Assembly (NCBI RefSeq): GCF_958450345.1
Contig: NC_088780.1
Span: 113,596,226 to 113,660,225, forward strand
Direction: 5' to 3'
Length of the DNA: 64,000 nt
From: Calliphora vicina
Taxonomy: Eukaryota; Arthropoda; Insecta; Diptera; Calliphoridae
The notes below the pieces were generated by a model. That model was given only the letters and a program-made list of their open reading frames with translations. It ran no database searches and was not told the DNA's origin. The position numbers and the translations under genes were made by a program. Each line of letters starts with the position of its first letter. Within the stretch, counting starts at the first letter, position 1. Below are positions 12,900 through 25,000 of the stretch, one piece after another.

Positions 12900-15800
12900 A
12901 TGAGTTGTGACATCAAATTGCCCATGGTTAGCGAAATCATCTTGGCACCAACACCCAGATCTTTAGGGAAATGTGATGCCATAAACAAAAAACCAAGACA
13001 TTCACGTCAATCAACTCAATCATCGACTGAAGATGATCGGCTGTTAAATACCCAAGGAGAAGATGAAGAAATTGTTGATATTGAAAATGTTACAGTGAAA
13101 TTTCGAATAAAGGGCAATCAAACTATAGCACAAATTTATCCCAACTGCATGACTTTGTCTGAAGTAAAAACCGATATTGCTAGACGTTTTGAAATTGAAC
13201 CGAAATTGTTGATTCTCAAACAAGGCCCTCAAATACTATCGGATTTGTGTTCCATACGAGAAACTGACAATGATGAATATGGTATACATGAATATCTGCT
13301 GGAATTGAATGTTAAATTGAAACCACTAAAAATCGAGCAGCAGACAAATGCTAATAAGGGTGAGGAGTTAGAGAGACAACCAAAATTGGATTTGAATGTT
13401 TATTACAGGTGTAGAAGAGATTTATTTTGTTTGTTGAAATGTTTCTATTAACATTTTTAATTTGTTTTCTATTGCAGCAAATATCATTTGCCTGATTTTA
13501 TTACGGTCTATATACCTGCTGAAGATTCACGAAATGGCAAAGCTAAAAATATTGTTGTAGAAATACAAAATCGTTCGATTGCCAAACCATTTTTATGCGG
13601 TTATGTGAATAAAACTACGGGTATTGAATATTTGGATGCTTTCACCCAGACCGGACCCTTCATTAACATGTGTAAATTCCAAAACTATGCTAGCCGAGAT
13701 ACACAGACCCGAGAACTTAAACCAAAATTAGTTGTAAGTGTGACCCGATAAAAGAATTTAATTTTGGGTTAATATTGAGTTTCTAATATGAATGTGATGT
13801 CCATTATTTTAAGGATACAATGCATGATCAAATGTCACAATGTTGGCTAGATGGTAACAATGTCCGTTATTGGTCTGAGGCCTCAGATTATTATATAACT
13901 GCTGGCAAATATACTACACATGCCCAACAAGAAAGACGTATAAACAGAATGGGAAAAATACATTTAATACAGCGTAATTTTCGTCGCTGGAAGTGGATGA
14001 AATGGATGAAGCAATGTGCCCAGGAATATAGGTAATATAAGCAAAATAAATACATACTTATCAAGAAAGAGATTTAAACTTATATGTATACCCCCACCAA
14101 TACAATACGGGCACCGATTTTTGTGTATTTTATATAAAAACTGGTTCACCCGATTTGATAATTTTCACCATTCTAGATTGCATTAAAATGTTATCGGAAA
14201 CAAAATATATATAGTCATAAGTCTGAACTATGTTTTTCATATACAGTATTTTTTTAGTATTTCATTGATATATACTTTTATTTACTTATATTAACAAAAA
14301 CAAGTAAGAGTGCTCCCTATAAGCACTAAGCCTAAAAATTCAAGCACTTGAACATTTTATTGGTGTTTGGCTAATGTTTTAAACTTGTAAAATATTTAAA
14401 AAATAGATATTTTGCTAACAAAAAACATGTGGCTTGAATTTGTGTTTCCTTTTAACTGGAGAATGCTATTGTTATAAATTGTAATACAAATATAATTTAT
14501 TTGCTTGGCACTGGAATCAAGGCTGGGTTGTTTAAAACTTGAAATCCAGCAAAAATGCTTACATGGCTATATTCGGCTGTGCCGAATCATATATACCCTT
14601 CACTTTAAGATAAATATTAAGAAAAAAATTGGTGAAAAAAATCGGGTTAAACATTTTTCTATCCCGATTTTGACCTATTGTCGGTCCGAATGGAATGGTT
14701 TTTAAAATATCTATCAGTATATGTATATCCTCATTTGTATATATTAATAACTTTCTAGTCCAGATATTCTAAGGTAAAAATAGTGATAGTCGTGTTTTTT
14801 GCTTATATCTCAGTCTTTTATGGGTCGATTTTCCCGAATTTAAATAACAACCGAACGATGAATATTGTGGATATATTAATATGTATATCAATCATGTTTG
14901 TAAGTTATTTTGGGGCTTCGAAATTTTGATTTTAACAGACCGAAGGACATTGCTATATCGACTCCGCCATCACGATCCAGAATATACATATCGCACACCC
15001 AGTTCAAAAGTGACGCAACTCAAAATTTTAATTTTTCAGAAATCGAAAATAAATATATTCCAATTGAAACATAATGAAAGACATCAGTGTTTTTTTTAGC
15101 CACAGTTAACAACAACAGAATACACTGATATCTTTTGTATAGATAAACAAGTATAAACAAGACAAATTAATTTTGAGTTGTGTCACATTTGAAAAATTTC
15201 GCGGGAATATTTTTTTGTTAATTTTCGGGAAATGTTTGTCGGGAATTTTCGGGAATTTCTTCATAAGTTTTCTTTTAAAAGTTACATTTTTAAGATACGT
15301 TTCGATGGCCAAATTTTTTGCTAATTGAATTGTTCTATTATATCCATCGATTTTATCGGTTCTAACAAAGTATACCAAGTAGTCCAACTCTCTATTTTAT
15401 AAATTTACTCTCTCATATATACGGGTACGGGTATTAATTTTGACGTTTTATTTTGTTTGTAGTAGGTTTTAAAATATAGAACAGAGTTTAAATTTTTGGT
15501 ATTGAAAATAGAACAAAATTTAAATAAATTAAAATTTAAAAATTTTTTTAGAACTCTGTGTGTCTGGTGAAAATTCAAAGGGCACCAACACATATACATT
15601 TTTGTTACATTTTGGTACTTTTTCACTAACACATGTATAGAGTTAGGTACTGCTGTCAAAGAGTTGGACTACTTGTTATACTTTGGGTTCTAACAACAGA
15701 TAGTCAGTTGGCAAAGAAGTATTACTATTGAAATAAACGAATTTTTTCACTCAACTCAAGCCACAGCAGAATATTAAGTATTAAGATGCGTAACATTACA

Positions 15801-18800
15801 TCTTTTAGGGATATTCAATGATCATTATTCATATTTAGAGAAAATAATAACTAGATTTAACATGGTCGAAATTCTTAGGTTTTATAATTAAACAATTACT
15901 TTATTGATTTCATACTGATTAAAACTACGACTGTGGCAATACCGATCGAATGCCACTATTAAATCAGAAACCCTTTTAAATGCTGGACCAACAACCAAAT
16001 ACAGTTATTTTATACTTCTTTTAAAACCCTGGTAAAATTATAAGTCAATTTATTCGAAAAAAATTTTCTGGTTTTTGGTTTAATTTAGTGTTAAAAAATT
16101 CCCGGGAATGAAACGATTTTTGAATTTCCTCCCGGGAAAGAAAAAAAGTCCTGGAAATTAGGAACCATAGTTCTATTGGATAGTAATATAGAAACAATTT
16201 TTCAACAAAATCGGTCAGAACAGGTGTTTTTTCTCATCCATGTAACGATATTACCTATTGTTCTTATCAAAAATTGTCGCAAATAGTTTAGATAGCTATT
16301 TCTTCAATCTTTGGAAGAAAAAAAATAAAAAAATATGTATTTTTGAGTTTTTTTTTCAAAATGGGTCCTTTTTTTCTCCAAAGAAAGCTTAGATATTTAC
16401 CTTTACGAGATTTTTAGTCGCTGAGTGGGATGAGAGTACCAAAATAAATGTTTTGTAACTCAAGATATAAAATTCTTGCCTTTTTTGCTAAAGAAAAATT
16501 TTTTTGACTTTTTTTCAAAATGGGCCCTTTTTTATTATAGAAAGCTTAGGTCTTTTAAGGTCTTTTTAGCCGCTTAGTAGGATGCTTGTGGGATATATGT
16601 CAAAATAAATGTTTTAACTCATAAATAGAATGTTTTTTACTCCCCTCTAACTCAGAGAGTTCTTGACCGATCTTGTACCGATCGGTTTCAAAAGTTGGTT
16701 CACTTGACCTGAAATCCCCCATATATATATTTGTTTTTAAAAACTGAAATTACGGTGTATAGTTTTAAAAATGTTTCCATGCTAAAGTTTATTGCTATAT
16801 ATTAGCAATAACCATGTGTTCCAAATTTCTAAGAGCTAGTTTCTTACTTGTCAGTTAAACGTAGCTTAACACGCTGTAATATTAAACCTGAAACATATTT
16901 AGCCGGGATATAACCAATGATTGTGTTTCTCACTAATGGATTAATTTTGTTAGCATTGCCATATTTTTGACAAAGTGACATTAAAGTATATAAAATGTAT
17001 ATTAAAAATTATATTGATGTTAATAAAGTAAATCAAAACAAAGACCTGCTGTGCTGAATTATTTATTGTATGGCTTATCTGTTTGTGCTTTGGCATTTTT
17101 TATTTAGGTTTAACTCATCAATGATGCTCAGTTAAACCTAGATTATATAGTAAATAAACATTAAGTGAGAAACACAATTTTTAGTTTAATCTGGGTTTAA
17201 ACGAAGAATGTAGATTATCTTTATCATTGTGCCGTTTAATCGCTTAGTTGCAATGTTATAGAGGTTTAAAAATTTTATTTGATTTTCATTAAAAATCTAG
17301 ATTTTGGGCCAGATATTTTGTGAATACAAGTTGAGCTCCTTTCGCGGTTTAAACGCTCAATTATAAAGGTTTAATGAATCGTGTAGCCAATTAAACACGC
17401 CTATTTTCAATATTAGAAGGGATTAAGTATTTTTGGGATTTACATATAAAAAATCAACAAACTCAAAGAAGTTTATAGATAGTATGTTTGAATTTTAATA
17501 TTTACAGTTGTTGTTCGACCTTTTATGTGTATACATATAATAAATAAATTGTTCAAGCTCTATGCAGGGCACACTTAGAAAGGTGACTGCGATGAAACAG
17601 CTGATTATTTTTTTATTCAGTTTGAACTGTCAATTCACTTGTGGTTGTTGTGGCAAAAAATACAACAAACCCAAAAGCAAAAACAACAACAGGCAACTTT
17701 GACAGTTCACCTTCCTTTTAACAAAAACAAAGTAACTGTTGTTTTTGTATTGTTGTAGTGATGCAGTCACCTTTCTAAGTGAGCCCTGGCTCTATGTATG
17801 TTTGTAAATATTCTTTATTTCGATATTCTTTGAATATCATCTTCAGGGATTATTTATTGAATATTTACATAAACATTACAACGAAAGCTCTTTTATGTCC
17901 TCCCAGACGATTTTAAAGATTTCTTGGGACCATTTGCCATTTAAACGCTTATTTACAAAGTTATAGGTTTTTAAAGATTTTCATATAAATATATTATCGA
18001 ATTTTGATCAGAAAAATAAGTGATGTTTAATAAATGGTTTTTTAAATACATTTTCAGACGCCTGGTAGCAAATCGTTTGGCCGAAGAGGATGCCTTTCAA
18101 GAAAACCAACAAAGACGTATAAAACGCGAACAGAGAGCCAAACAATTTCCACGATCCAAAGATGATTTCGATTTGCTGTATGGCGAGGTACAAAAATGGA
18201 AAATGGCTGAAATGAAACGTATTGCCAGCATGTATGAGGGAGCATCGCGTTTAGCAGAAATCAATATATTATTGGACAAAGAAATCACACTGTTGGGTGG
18301 CATCGATCGCCAGCGGCAATTGGTGTTTGAGGCAATGAAAGATTTTCGCCAGGAACAATTGCTAAAGAAAATGGGCGAACCAATTAAATGGGTGGGCTAT
18401 GGAGGTGAGCTTTAAATATATACATGCTTCAAAAGACGTTTTATAATTAATTATTGGTGATATTTAGATACCGTGGTTCATTTGGATCTGTTGCGCACGC
18501 AAAGGGTACGATTTTTAACGGAAATTTATAAAGATTTACAAAAATCGTTGCCCAAGGATAAACGTTTGGATTTGATTAATAAAGTCAGAGAGATTTTGTT
18601 AAATGAACAAGATTTTCCCGATTTTGGTGAGGTATGCTATTTATAAAATAGTAGAGTCCGACCGAAGCCACTTTTTTCAGGACGAAACCAAACCTAATAT
18701 TCGGCTTAATCCGAAACAAACCGAAACTTTTCAAATAAACTACAAATTTCCTAAAAAAAAAAATTATTTTAATTTTAGAGCATGTTTCAGGTCATCTTTA

Positions 18801-21698
18801 AGTGATTGTTTTTTTACCATAAACAGTATTTTAACCCTCCTTTAGTCGCAATCATTTTCAATCGAATGTATCAAATTGATATCAATAAAAAAACGTCGCA
18901 TTTGAAAATAATATTTTCACTTTTTATTACGAAAACATAAAAATAATATTAAATTCAAAGTATTTAAAAGAGTAATAAAAATAAAATTGCAGTAAAAATA
19001 TATTTTTATCAAAAAATAACTTCAAAATTTAGAGCGTTTAAAAAAATTTAAAATAATTTTTTTTTGCCTGTATCAACCAAATCAGTTGCGACTAATGGAG
19101 GGAAAATTAAAAAGTTTCTGTGTTCCATTAATTATATTCAAAACATGTTTCTCCTTTAAAATTCCATAATCTTTGTTTTTAAAATACTAGTATTAGGCCT
19201 AATTCGGTCGTACTTTATTTTTAATATTTAAGTATTTATTGTATGTTCTTTTTTATATGCAGCTTTATGATTTATTTGATCGTGAAAGGAATTTATTGGT
19301 GTATACAAAATATTGTTATGTGGAAATTTTACGTAAACGTCAAAATATCTTATTTGTGGAACTGATAAAATATGAAAAAGAGAATAAGCCTCATAGTAAG
19401 TAAAACTAATATAGAATATATTGAATATTTTTCAGCAGATTTTGTTTTTTAAATAAATTATTAGAAATATTATTTAATGTCGAATGCAAAAGTTATGTTT
19501 TGCCTCAAAGTATGCCACATTTCTGTGCATATAATTTCAGAATAATTTGTGCTAATATAAACCACAGAGAATTAATTATACATAGAACGGAAAGAGTTTC
19601 CGATTTACATATATGTATTTATCTATGACATCCGTATTAAAATGAAAAACTTTTCGAAATTTATCCACTCTTTAGTTAGCACACAGTTTTTTTTATATTT
19701 TCAATACTGCAGTAATAGAACAAATTCATTGAATATTCTCGAAAAATTAAGAATTTGTGGGCGTCTTAAAAATTACACAGTGATACAAAAGTTAACGAAT
19801 AAAATATGCTGTTATTCTCATGTAACATTTCTGTTTTGTTGGAGTCCACAGGGTACAGAAATACTTATAGTTTTTCTCGATCACTTCGTTTTAGTGAATT
19901 AACTGCAATCTTAAAGTTACATAAATATCTTCTTTAGAGAATAATTTCAAAAGTGTTTCTATTGACATATGGGCAATTCCATATCATAGTACGTGACATT
20001 TGTTCGCCTATACAGTGGAATAGATTTTGTAAAAATAAGAGTATCTGAAAAATAATTTGGTCTTTATGTTCCATTCAGAGGGTACTATATTTTAAAATAA
20101 TAAAAAGTTCTTTCGAAGTTCTATCGAGCGAAATAGGGGTAAATCGTACGTGACATAAAACGGAAGTCATTTTGAGGTACATGTAGAAAAACATGCGAAA
20201 ATTTTCGAATCGTGAGATGCATTATGTTTTCTTTTAATTTTCCTTTACAATCCGTCATATTTAAATAAAAACAATCTTTGGATGATTTTATAATAAATAC
20301 AATTTAATATCGTACGTGACATACCGTACGTGACAGATTTTTCACTTATAATAAAACAATATCCATAGATTGAGAACAAATATTAATTTCCATAAATTTT
20401 AATTTACAAAGTTATAGCGATATGAAGATCTTTTAGGACTTTATATAAATATCGGGTGAGTGATTTGTTGATAAAATCACTATTTACAAAGTTATAAATG
20501 ATTATAATTTTCTTTTTAAATTTTCATACAAATAATAACTGTTTGTAGATGTAGGAACTTAACTTATTTCTTTAAAACACTTTAGTTTCTACAACTTTGT
20601 TAATATACATAAAAATATTTTTTGTGATTGTTTGATTTAAAAATATTTTACTTTTCATTATAAATATTTTTCTTGATCAATAAACTTCAATATTTAAATA
20701 TAAAAAATATAAAATAAATAATTGTACCTACAGTCAGATATGTGAGTAATCACTGACTAAGTTCACTATGCTCGTCAAACGCTTATTTGAAGAGAAGTTT
20801 TATAGAATAGGTTTCTGGATTTTCAAATATAGGTCTGAAATATTCAAATTAGTCTGAAATATGATTGAGCTCGAAATTTGTTATTTCCATTACATTATAT
20901 ATGTATTTATAATTTGCAAATTTATTATTTATCCCCAGAACAAGGAAATCGAATGTGTGCGGTTTGCAAGCAAGTAAAACCGTATACACACTTTGCCATT
21001 CGCACCAGACAATACCAAGTGGACACTTGCAAGAAATGCTACTATCTCAAGGTAAACAAACATTTTTCTATCGAGACTTAAAACTAAATAAAATTTTTAC
21101 TTCCCTAGGAAGCCTGTACAGAAAACATGGTTTACACGTCCATACTACGCAGTGTACAACGGGAGGAACGTAAAAAGAAATGCACTGGTTCATTTGCTTT
21201 TATAATGCAAATGGACGATGTGCGTCATATAGTAGAACAAATATGGCATGGTCATTCTATTTTAAGTAAATGTGAAAATTTAACTAAATTAAGGTAAAGT
21301 TTGGCTTTTAGAAAATACTATAAAAATATATAAAATGATTCCATTAATTATTTTAAATCTTCAAAAGATTGCCACGCTGGAATAAAAACGAGGAATGGTC
21401 TCCCTGGAACTGTATTTGTTTAACCGAAACTGAGACCCTCAATCACAACCGCGTGGAGGATTTAGAGTCGGTATATGATCATAAAATACGTTTAGAGGTG
21501 GGAAATCGTCATATGTTGGCCAGAAATGCTTTTCATAATTTGGCTGCCGTTTCGGTGGAATTCACCGAAACTGGTAAATGGTGGCATACAGGTTTGAATA
21601 AGCAGCGCACAGTGCATTTAGAAGATTTAAGCTCAAAAGCTAAACCCCTTAAACAAGAGTCGAATGGTCGTAATTATAAAATGGGTAAAATTCTTTAA
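12900..21698 (+). CDS. IQUB: IQUB-like protein (ubiquitin-like domain and IQ motif), 10 exons, 751 aa
   Basis: Exons by GT..AG and phase: 12900-13408, 13478-13733, 13814-14031, 18058-18404, 18468-18631, 19263-19395, 20939-21051, 21109-21293, 21368-21698. That is nine segments in which I see coding sequence; a non-coding first exon is possible. They join in frame to 2256 nt, 751 codons, close to the human IQUB length of about 790. Residues about 60-135 form a ubiquitin-like fold segment (VTVKFRIKGNQTIAQIYP..), followed by the IQUB-typical block beginning KYHLPDFITVYIP and by an IQ-type helix (IHLIQRNFRRWKWMKWMK) near residue 320. Later exons contain charged coiled-coil sequence and paired CxxC motifs (MCAVC, TCKKC) that may bind zinc. 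IQUB is a ciliary/sperm flagellar protein linked to radial spokes in mammals; that role here is by homology only. A polyadenylation signal AATAAA lies at 21742. The fourth coding exon is preceded by a 4-kb intron full of mobile elements. Confidence 0.85.
14560..15196 (+). repeat. R2 repeat copy interrupted by a truncated TIR MITE
   Basis: R2 runs to about 14986 (ACGATCCAGAATATA), where a CATATCGCAC-family element begins at 14987. Its subterminal arm (TGACGCAACTCAAAATTTTA) has an inverted partner at 15165-15190, but the right terminus is lost and is replaced by CCCGGGAAT-type repeat sequence. Confidence 0.6.
15366..15685. mobile_element. hAT MITE, 320 bp
   Basis: An exact 8-bp duplication GGTTCTAA (15358-15365 and 15686-15693). 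Ends CAAAGTATACCAAGTAGTCC and inverted CAAAGTATAACAAGTAGTCC match at 25 of 26 bases. It lies in the large intron of the IQUB-like gene. Confidence 0.92.
16330..16650 (+). repeat. Tandem duplication of about 165 bp
   Basis: Two diverged copies share TTTTTTTCAAAATGGG.CC, GAAAGCTTAG, TTTTTAG.CGCT.AGT.GGATG and AAAATAAATGTTTT. They lie in the large intron of the IQUB-like gene. Confidence 0.65.
17565..17788. mobile_element. hAT MITE, 224 bp
   Basis: An exact 8-bp duplication GCTCTATG (17557-17564 and 17789-17796). Ends CAGGGCACACTTAGAAAGGT and inverted CAGGGCTCACTTAGAAAGGT match at 25 of 26 bases. Same IQUB-like intron as the previous element but an unrelated family. Confidence 0.93.
19985..20340. 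repeat. Four copies of GTACGTGACA in an intron
   Basis: GTACGTGACA occurs near 19991, 20148, 20313 and 20326, the last two 13 bp apart, in the sixth intron of the IQUB-like gene. A repeat element or binding-site cluster are both possible. Confidence 0.5.
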
Positions 21699-21741
21699 AA
21701 TTTATAATGCTAAAAAACAAAATCATTTTAATATTTTCGAA

Positions 21742-21747
21742 AATAAA
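21742..21747 (+). terminator. Polyadenylation signal of the IQUB-like gene
   Basis: AATAAA 44 bp after the stop codon, with further AT-rich sequence and a second AATAAA-like hexamer downstream. The opposing FASTKD gene ends only about 260 bp further on. Confidence 0.5.
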
Positions 21748-22007
21748 ACTAAATTTATTTAATAAAAACAAAGAATTGATTTGCATGCTTTTATGTTTTG
21801 CAAAAAAAAAAAAAACATACAAATACAATTACCATTAAATTAATTTAAATAAAAATTTAAACTAAAATGTTTAGTTCAATTATTATTATAGTAGATATTT
21901 AGTTCGTTTTGGGGGGATGATACTTATGACTTTAAGTTAACAACAGCTTCTTTTTTATTATTATTATTTTAAACTAAAATTTATATTGTTTTTGTTTGTT
22001 TTTATTT

Positions 22008-25000
22008 TCATTTTGTATTAGTACTAATGAGCGCTTTAAATTTACTTTCCAAATACTGCACTCTTTTTAATAATTTATCACTGGTGTTGAATTCATTGTA
22101 CGGCACGGGTATCACTTTGTAACCACTCTTCTCCAATAAATCAAAACTTAGCGATGTTATGCCACTAGCCGATTTATGGGTGCCATGGCAAATGTCATGA
22201 TAATCGACCACCATCAATGCAACTCTTTGAAAATGAAAAAAAAAATTTAGTTAAAAAAAATTGTACTATATGAAAATTAAATATTTACCAACTTATTATA
22301 ATCAATTTTTAAATTTATCAAAAGTTTATAAAACAAAACTTGTTTAATATACATAAAAATTGATTAACAATAAGACCTTTAGAAACTAAATTCAGTAACC
22401 TCAACAAATAACTACACCATTTCCAATTGTATTTCAGAAGTTTCTAATTGTATTTCAGAATTCTCTAATTGTATTTCAGAATATTCAAATTATATTTCAG
22501 AATTTTCCAATTGTTTTTCATGTATTTCAGAAATTTCCATTTATATTGCTATTAGAATTTTCTGAAATACAAATGAAAGTTTCTGTAATACAATTAGAAA
22601 TTTCTGAAATATAAATAGGAAATTCTGAAACATAATTGGAATTATTCTTGGAAATTTCTGATAGTTGGAAATTTCTGAAATACAATTAGAAACATCTGAA
22701 ATACAATTGGAAATGGTGTAGTCCAAAAAATCAAAAAACATTAAAAAACAGAGTGTCTTTTATATAAATTTTCCTCTAGTTTGAGTTTTTATTCGTGTTA
22801 CTTTATCTAGTTCTTAATATGTACTTACTTGATTCCATTGGCGTGTTCTTTATCTAGGGGCAAAGGATTACGTTTAGCATCAAAAACACACATGGCATCT
22901 GTAATTATTTTTCATATTTGTTGTTGATCTTTTAGTTAATTGAATTATTTTTTATTAAACAAACACTTGACATGTAATAAAGTTAAATTAAAAACACATA
23001 TTCTATAGCAACTTAAAAAAAATAAAAGCAAATGATGGAACAAAAGTATTAAGACAATTAAAGATGAGTTTAAATGAAATAATTTACAATGAAATGTTTT
23101 ATGAATAATTTTTAAGACTCTGAGCTAGGTTTTTATAGCCTTCACCATGAGTGGTAATGGTATATACATACAAGTATGTCATTCCGTTTGCAATTTCATT
23201 TGAGACCCCATAAAGTATATATATTCTGGATCGTTATAGATAACATAGTCTTTCATGTCCGTCTGTCTGTTGAAATCAACTTTTCGAAACCCGCCAAATA
23301 ACTAACATACATGATTGATACACAATATACCCGCTATTCGGAAATACATTTTTTTTTTGAATAAAATAAGATTTTCACAAAAAAAAATTTTATTCAAAAA
23401 TAGCATACTTTGATGAAGATTAATTTTCAAATGAAGAAAGTCTTAAAACATAGTGATAATTTAATAACTAAAGAATTTAAATGTAAATTTTTAGCTATTT
23501 TTTAAGTTATGTTCGAATTTTCGAAAATAAAGAAAATGTTGAATCATAGTGGACATTTTAAGAAATTTCGAAATTGATTTTCATCTTGTGGTAATTTAAT
23601 AACGAAAGGGCATAAATATATATTTTTAGCTATTTTACGAAATTTTAAAATCAGTTCGAATTTTCGTAAATAAAATGTTAAATCATAAATTAACTTACCA
23701 TCTTGTCATAGAAACATTAATCACAAGCTGGGTATTAGTTGAGGACGCCATTGACTATGCTATACCAGAAAACAGTTAACATGTTGCTTAGGGTTCCTAA
23801 TCGGTAAAATTTTTCCGGGAATTCCCGAATATTTTTTATTAGAAATTCCCAACCATAATACACAAATAACGTGATTTAAATTAGCATTAAAAACCAAAAC
23901 CAAAACTAGTCCGACTATTTGGGAACCCTAATGTTGGTCCATCCTGACCTCAGCAAACATTATTATCAATTTATCATACTCAAATTTCGTGAACAGTTTC
24001 TTCTTATTTAAAAACGGACATCTATGATCATAGGAACCTTATTACGGTAGTCGAGCAGAGAGCCCTTTTAAGAAATAACGGTAGATTAGCGATAATGTTA
24101 CCCAATATTGTGTATTATAATTTTTACGCAAATCTATATATTTTTCTCAAAATCCTTTATATTTCTGCCGACTTGTGTTAGATTTGTCTGTTTTTATCTT
24201 TATAAACTATCTATAATCTAGTTAAATAATAATAAAGTTAACTTTCCAGAGAAAAAAAAATGTAATGTGGTAATCGCAATTAAACTGAATAAGAAGTATT
24301 AAATATTTCAGCATTTTCTTCTTCCATTTTTGACTATAAATGAATGTATTACCTTGTTTTTAAACGTAATTCTTTAAATTAATAATTGCTTGTAAGTATG
24401 TACACATGCATGTATGTATTTATGAATGGATTTAAGCTGATATGAATAAATAAATAAATATAATAATAAAAGCAATGAAATAAAAAAGCATGCAAGATAC
24501 CAACTAACTAACAAATACTTTCAAATAAACTCACCAATTAAGAAACCCATTTTGCTATCTACCAAACTGTTAACATGGTTATTGGCCGGTAAAAGACTCT
24601 TTAATGCATCCTTTAAACCATTAACTAGAACTTGTTTCGACTTTGGATGGGCCATAGGCACATCATATACTACACTGTCGTTTGCAATTACAGGTCCCTT
24701 ATAGTCAGTAGCAATTAGTTGGGCATAACTGTTTAAGTTTAACAACTTCATTTTTGAGGTAGCCGTAAGACCGCTTTTATCAGCTTGTAAATTTTCCACA
24801 AATGTTTGGGCTAGAACACTTTCCAAATGTTTATTATCACATAGACCCAGCATGGTCAATGCCCAAACATGATTAAGCCAATCAACATGTTTGGTAAAAT
24901 CTTGTTGCACTATGGTCTTGACAAGTTTTTGGCGAATATCATCGATATTGGCCGGTTTGAAATTTAAAATGGCAGAAGTTAAAAAGAGAGCACTAAGATC

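Noticed and set aside
13044..13232. Minus-strand open stretch across the first IQUB-like exon
   Set aside because: Antisense shadow of the real coding frame; no independent support.
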